15,440 nucleotides of DNA from an uncultured Dorea sp. (GTDB lineage: Bacteria > Bacillota_A > Clostridia > Lachnospirales > Lachnospiraceae), in assembly GCA_910579015.1 (NCBI GenBank), contig CAJTRO010000064.1, forward strand, positions 1 to 15,440, written 5' to 3'. The notes below the pieces were generated by a model. It searched no databases, was not told the DNA's origin, and worked only from the letters and a program-made list of their open reading frames with translations. Below are positions 13,947-15,440 of this stretch, one piece after another. Made by a program: the position numbers and the translations under genes. Within the stretch, counting starts at the first letter, position 1. Each line of letters starts with the position of its first letter.

Positions 13947-15440
13947 CTAAGACTTCGCCCGCCCTGTAAACACTGCCACAGACCGAGGCCGCAGGATGAA
14001 TTCCCTCTCGATACGCACCTCCGTACCTTCCTCGTAACAATACCGGCCTTCCCCGTCTCCATAGGTATTGACACTTAGATACCACGCGGCCATATTATCA
14101 AGATGGGGCAGCGTGATCCTGACATCCTCCCAGTAAGTATTCACCGACACATATACCAGATCGTCTCTCCCTGTCTCCCTGTCATATCCTGCAAAGCTGA
14201 TCGAAAAGGTTCTTGTACCCTTGGGCAGCTCAACCTTCTCCGCCATGACGTCATGAGCATGGAGCGGTTCCATACCGCAGACCGCATTCGGCAGCTTCTT
14301 ACGGATAATGGGATGCCTGCGCCTGTAATCGATCATAAAGCGGAAGAATTCGAACAGCTCCCGGTTCTTCTTAAGCAGCTCCCAGTCAAGCCAGGCGGTC
14401 TCGTTGTCCTGGCAATAACAGTTATTGTTGCCATACTGCGTATTGCCGAATTCATCTCCCGAAAAAAACATCGGCGTTCCCCTGCTGCACATGAGCACTG
14501 CACAGGCATTACGGATCATGCGCCAGCGAAGGCTTAATACCTCCGGATCGTCCGTCTCTCCCTCCGCGCCGCAGTTCCAGCTCCGGTTATCGTCCGAGCC
14601 GTCCCTGTTGTTCCATCCGTTCTTCTCATTGTGCTTCTCATTATAAGAATACAGGTCATAGAGCGTAAAACCATCATGGCAGGTCAGGAAATTCACACAG
14701 GAATTATACCCGGCATAGCTCTTCGAATCATCGGGAAACATACCACCATAGATATCCCCGGAGCCCGCGATACTCCACGCCGCGTTCTTTGCCTCCCAGT
14801 TCTCTCCCTTCAGAAAACCTCTGACAGAATCTCTGTATCTGCCGTTCCACTCAGCCCAGCGCCTGCTTGCAGGAAAACTCCCCACCTGGTACATCCCGCC
14901 CGCATCCCACGCCTCGGCGATCAGCTTGACATTACTGAGCACCGGATCATAGGAGAGGCTTCGCAGAAGAGGCGGGTTATTCATCGGAGAGCCGTCCTCA
15001 TTTCTCCCAAGGATACTCGCAAGATCAAACCGGAATCCGTCCACACGGTAACTGACTGTCCAGTACCTTAAGCATTCCAGGATCAACAGCTTCACGATCG
15101 GATGATTACAGTTCAGCGTATTGCCGCAGCCGCTGAAATTATAGTAATTGCCGTCCGGCGTCAACATGTAGTAGACCTTGTTGTCAAGCCCCTTGAAGCA
15201 GAACGCGGGTCCATTCTCATTCCCCTCCGCCGTATGGTTAAAGACCACATCCAGTATCACCTCGATACCGTTGTCATGCATGGCCCGGATCAGCTGCTTA
15301 AGCTCTCTTCCTTCATGATTGAATTCCTCCGAAGCGGCGTAACTGGTATTAGGCGCAAAGAACCCCACCGGATTATATCCCCAGTAATCCAAGAGCCTCT
15401 GCCCGTCCACCTCGCGCACGTCCCGCATCTCGTCGAATTC
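13947..15440 (-). CDS. glgX: GlgX/isoamylase-type glycogen debranching enzyme, C-terminal part, cut by right edge
   Basis: A GH13 enzyme that hydrolyses alpha-1,6 branches in glycogen, acting in the cytoplasm in glycogen breakdown. 497 residues are visible, and the frame is open to the window edge (EFDEMRDVREVDG), so the N-terminal carbohydrate-binding domain and the start of the barrel lie outside. Numbering from the first Met in view (15428), the GH13 regions are DVVFNHT (60-66), GFRFD with nucleophile D135, AEAWDAGG with acid E172, and FLTCHDG with the third carboxylate Asp. WGYNPVGFFAPNTSYA is characteristic of the GlgX/TreX/isoamylase subgroup. The C-terminus carries the expected beta-sandwich ending in RSVAVF. 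No other glycogen genes are in view. Confidence 0.93.
   Translation of the reverse strand, partial: EFDEMRDVREVDGQRLLDYWGYNPVGFFAPNTSYAASEEFNHEGRELKQLIRAMHDNGIEVILDVVFNHTAEGNENGPAFCFKGLDNKVYYMLTPDGNYYNFSGCGNTLNCNHPIVKLLILECLRYWTVSYRVDGFRFDLASILGRNEDGSPMNNPPLLRSLSYDPVLSNVKLIAEAWDAGGMYQVGSFPASRRWAEWNGRYRDSVRGFLKGENWEAKNAAWSIAGSGDIYGGMFPDDSKSYAGYNSCVNFLTCHDGFTLYDLYSYNEKHNEKNGWNNRDGSDDNRSWNCGAEGETDDPEVLSLRWRMIRNACAVLMCSRGTPMFFSGDEFGNTQYGNNNCYCQDNETAWLDWELLKKNRELFEFFRFMIDYRRRHPIIRKKLPNAVCGMEPLHAHDVMAEKVELPKGTRTFSISFAGYDRETGRDDLVYVSVNTYWEDVRITLPHLDNMAAWYLSVNTYGDGEGRYCYEEGTEVRIEREFILRPRSVAVFTGRAKS

Overview
The window looks like chromosomal DNA from a Gram-positive anaerobe of the Clostridia, most likely Lachnospiraceae. 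The reasons are the strong AAGGAGG-type ribosome binding sites, the family flavour of the proteins (a ParB-like/BMP fusion protein, a CsoR-CopA-CopZ copper cluster, a clostridial-type GlnRS, a MocR regulator) and a moderately GC-rich backbone. Genus and species cannot be fixed from the sequence alone. Nearly every gene is on the minus strand, so transcription runs from right to left. The only plus-strand gene is a small acidic membrane protein at 10344-10616.

Left edge (1-653): this stretch is visibly AT-richer and holds no intact gene. It contains the remains of a DUF1016/YhcG-type PDDEXK nuclease gene with a large internal deletion and frameshift, a perfect 9-bp palindrome just upstream of that gene, and a 160-bp segment bounded by a perfect 13-bp inverted repeat. 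It looks like scarred accessory DNA beside an otherwise ordinary chromosomal region.

654-3234: a two-gene unit made of a ParB-like/BMP fusion protein without a signal peptide, followed 9 bp later by a calcineurin-type metallophosphoesterase. 3274-6928: copper homeostasis, with csoR, then copA, whose reading frame runs through a complete CopZ-like chaperone with its own ribosome binding site and start codon, then a GNAT acetyltransferase. Two matching CsoR-type operators flank csoR. A good bidirectional terminator (6946-6986) separates this from the next unit.

6989-10216: cls (cardiolipin synthase), nfo (endonuclease IV) and trmO (tRNA t6A37 methyltransferase), apparently one transcript, with nfo and trmO overlapping by 25 bp. 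The cls promoter diverges from that of the small acidic protein, which ends at a strong terminator (10661-10710). 10709-13920: glnS followed with no gap by a MocR-type regulator in which the PLP-binding lysine is replaced by arginine. 13947-15440: the C-terminal part of a GlgX/isoamylase-type glycogen debranching enzyme, cut by the right edge.

I do not see a complete unknown multi-gene system. The points most worth a second look are the nested copZ and the poly-A tract that decides whether it is fused to copA, the lysine-less MocR, the ParB-like/BMP fusion, and the non-canonical KMSKS loop of GlnRS. tRNA genes, rRNA, CRISPR arrays and insertion sequences were not seen.
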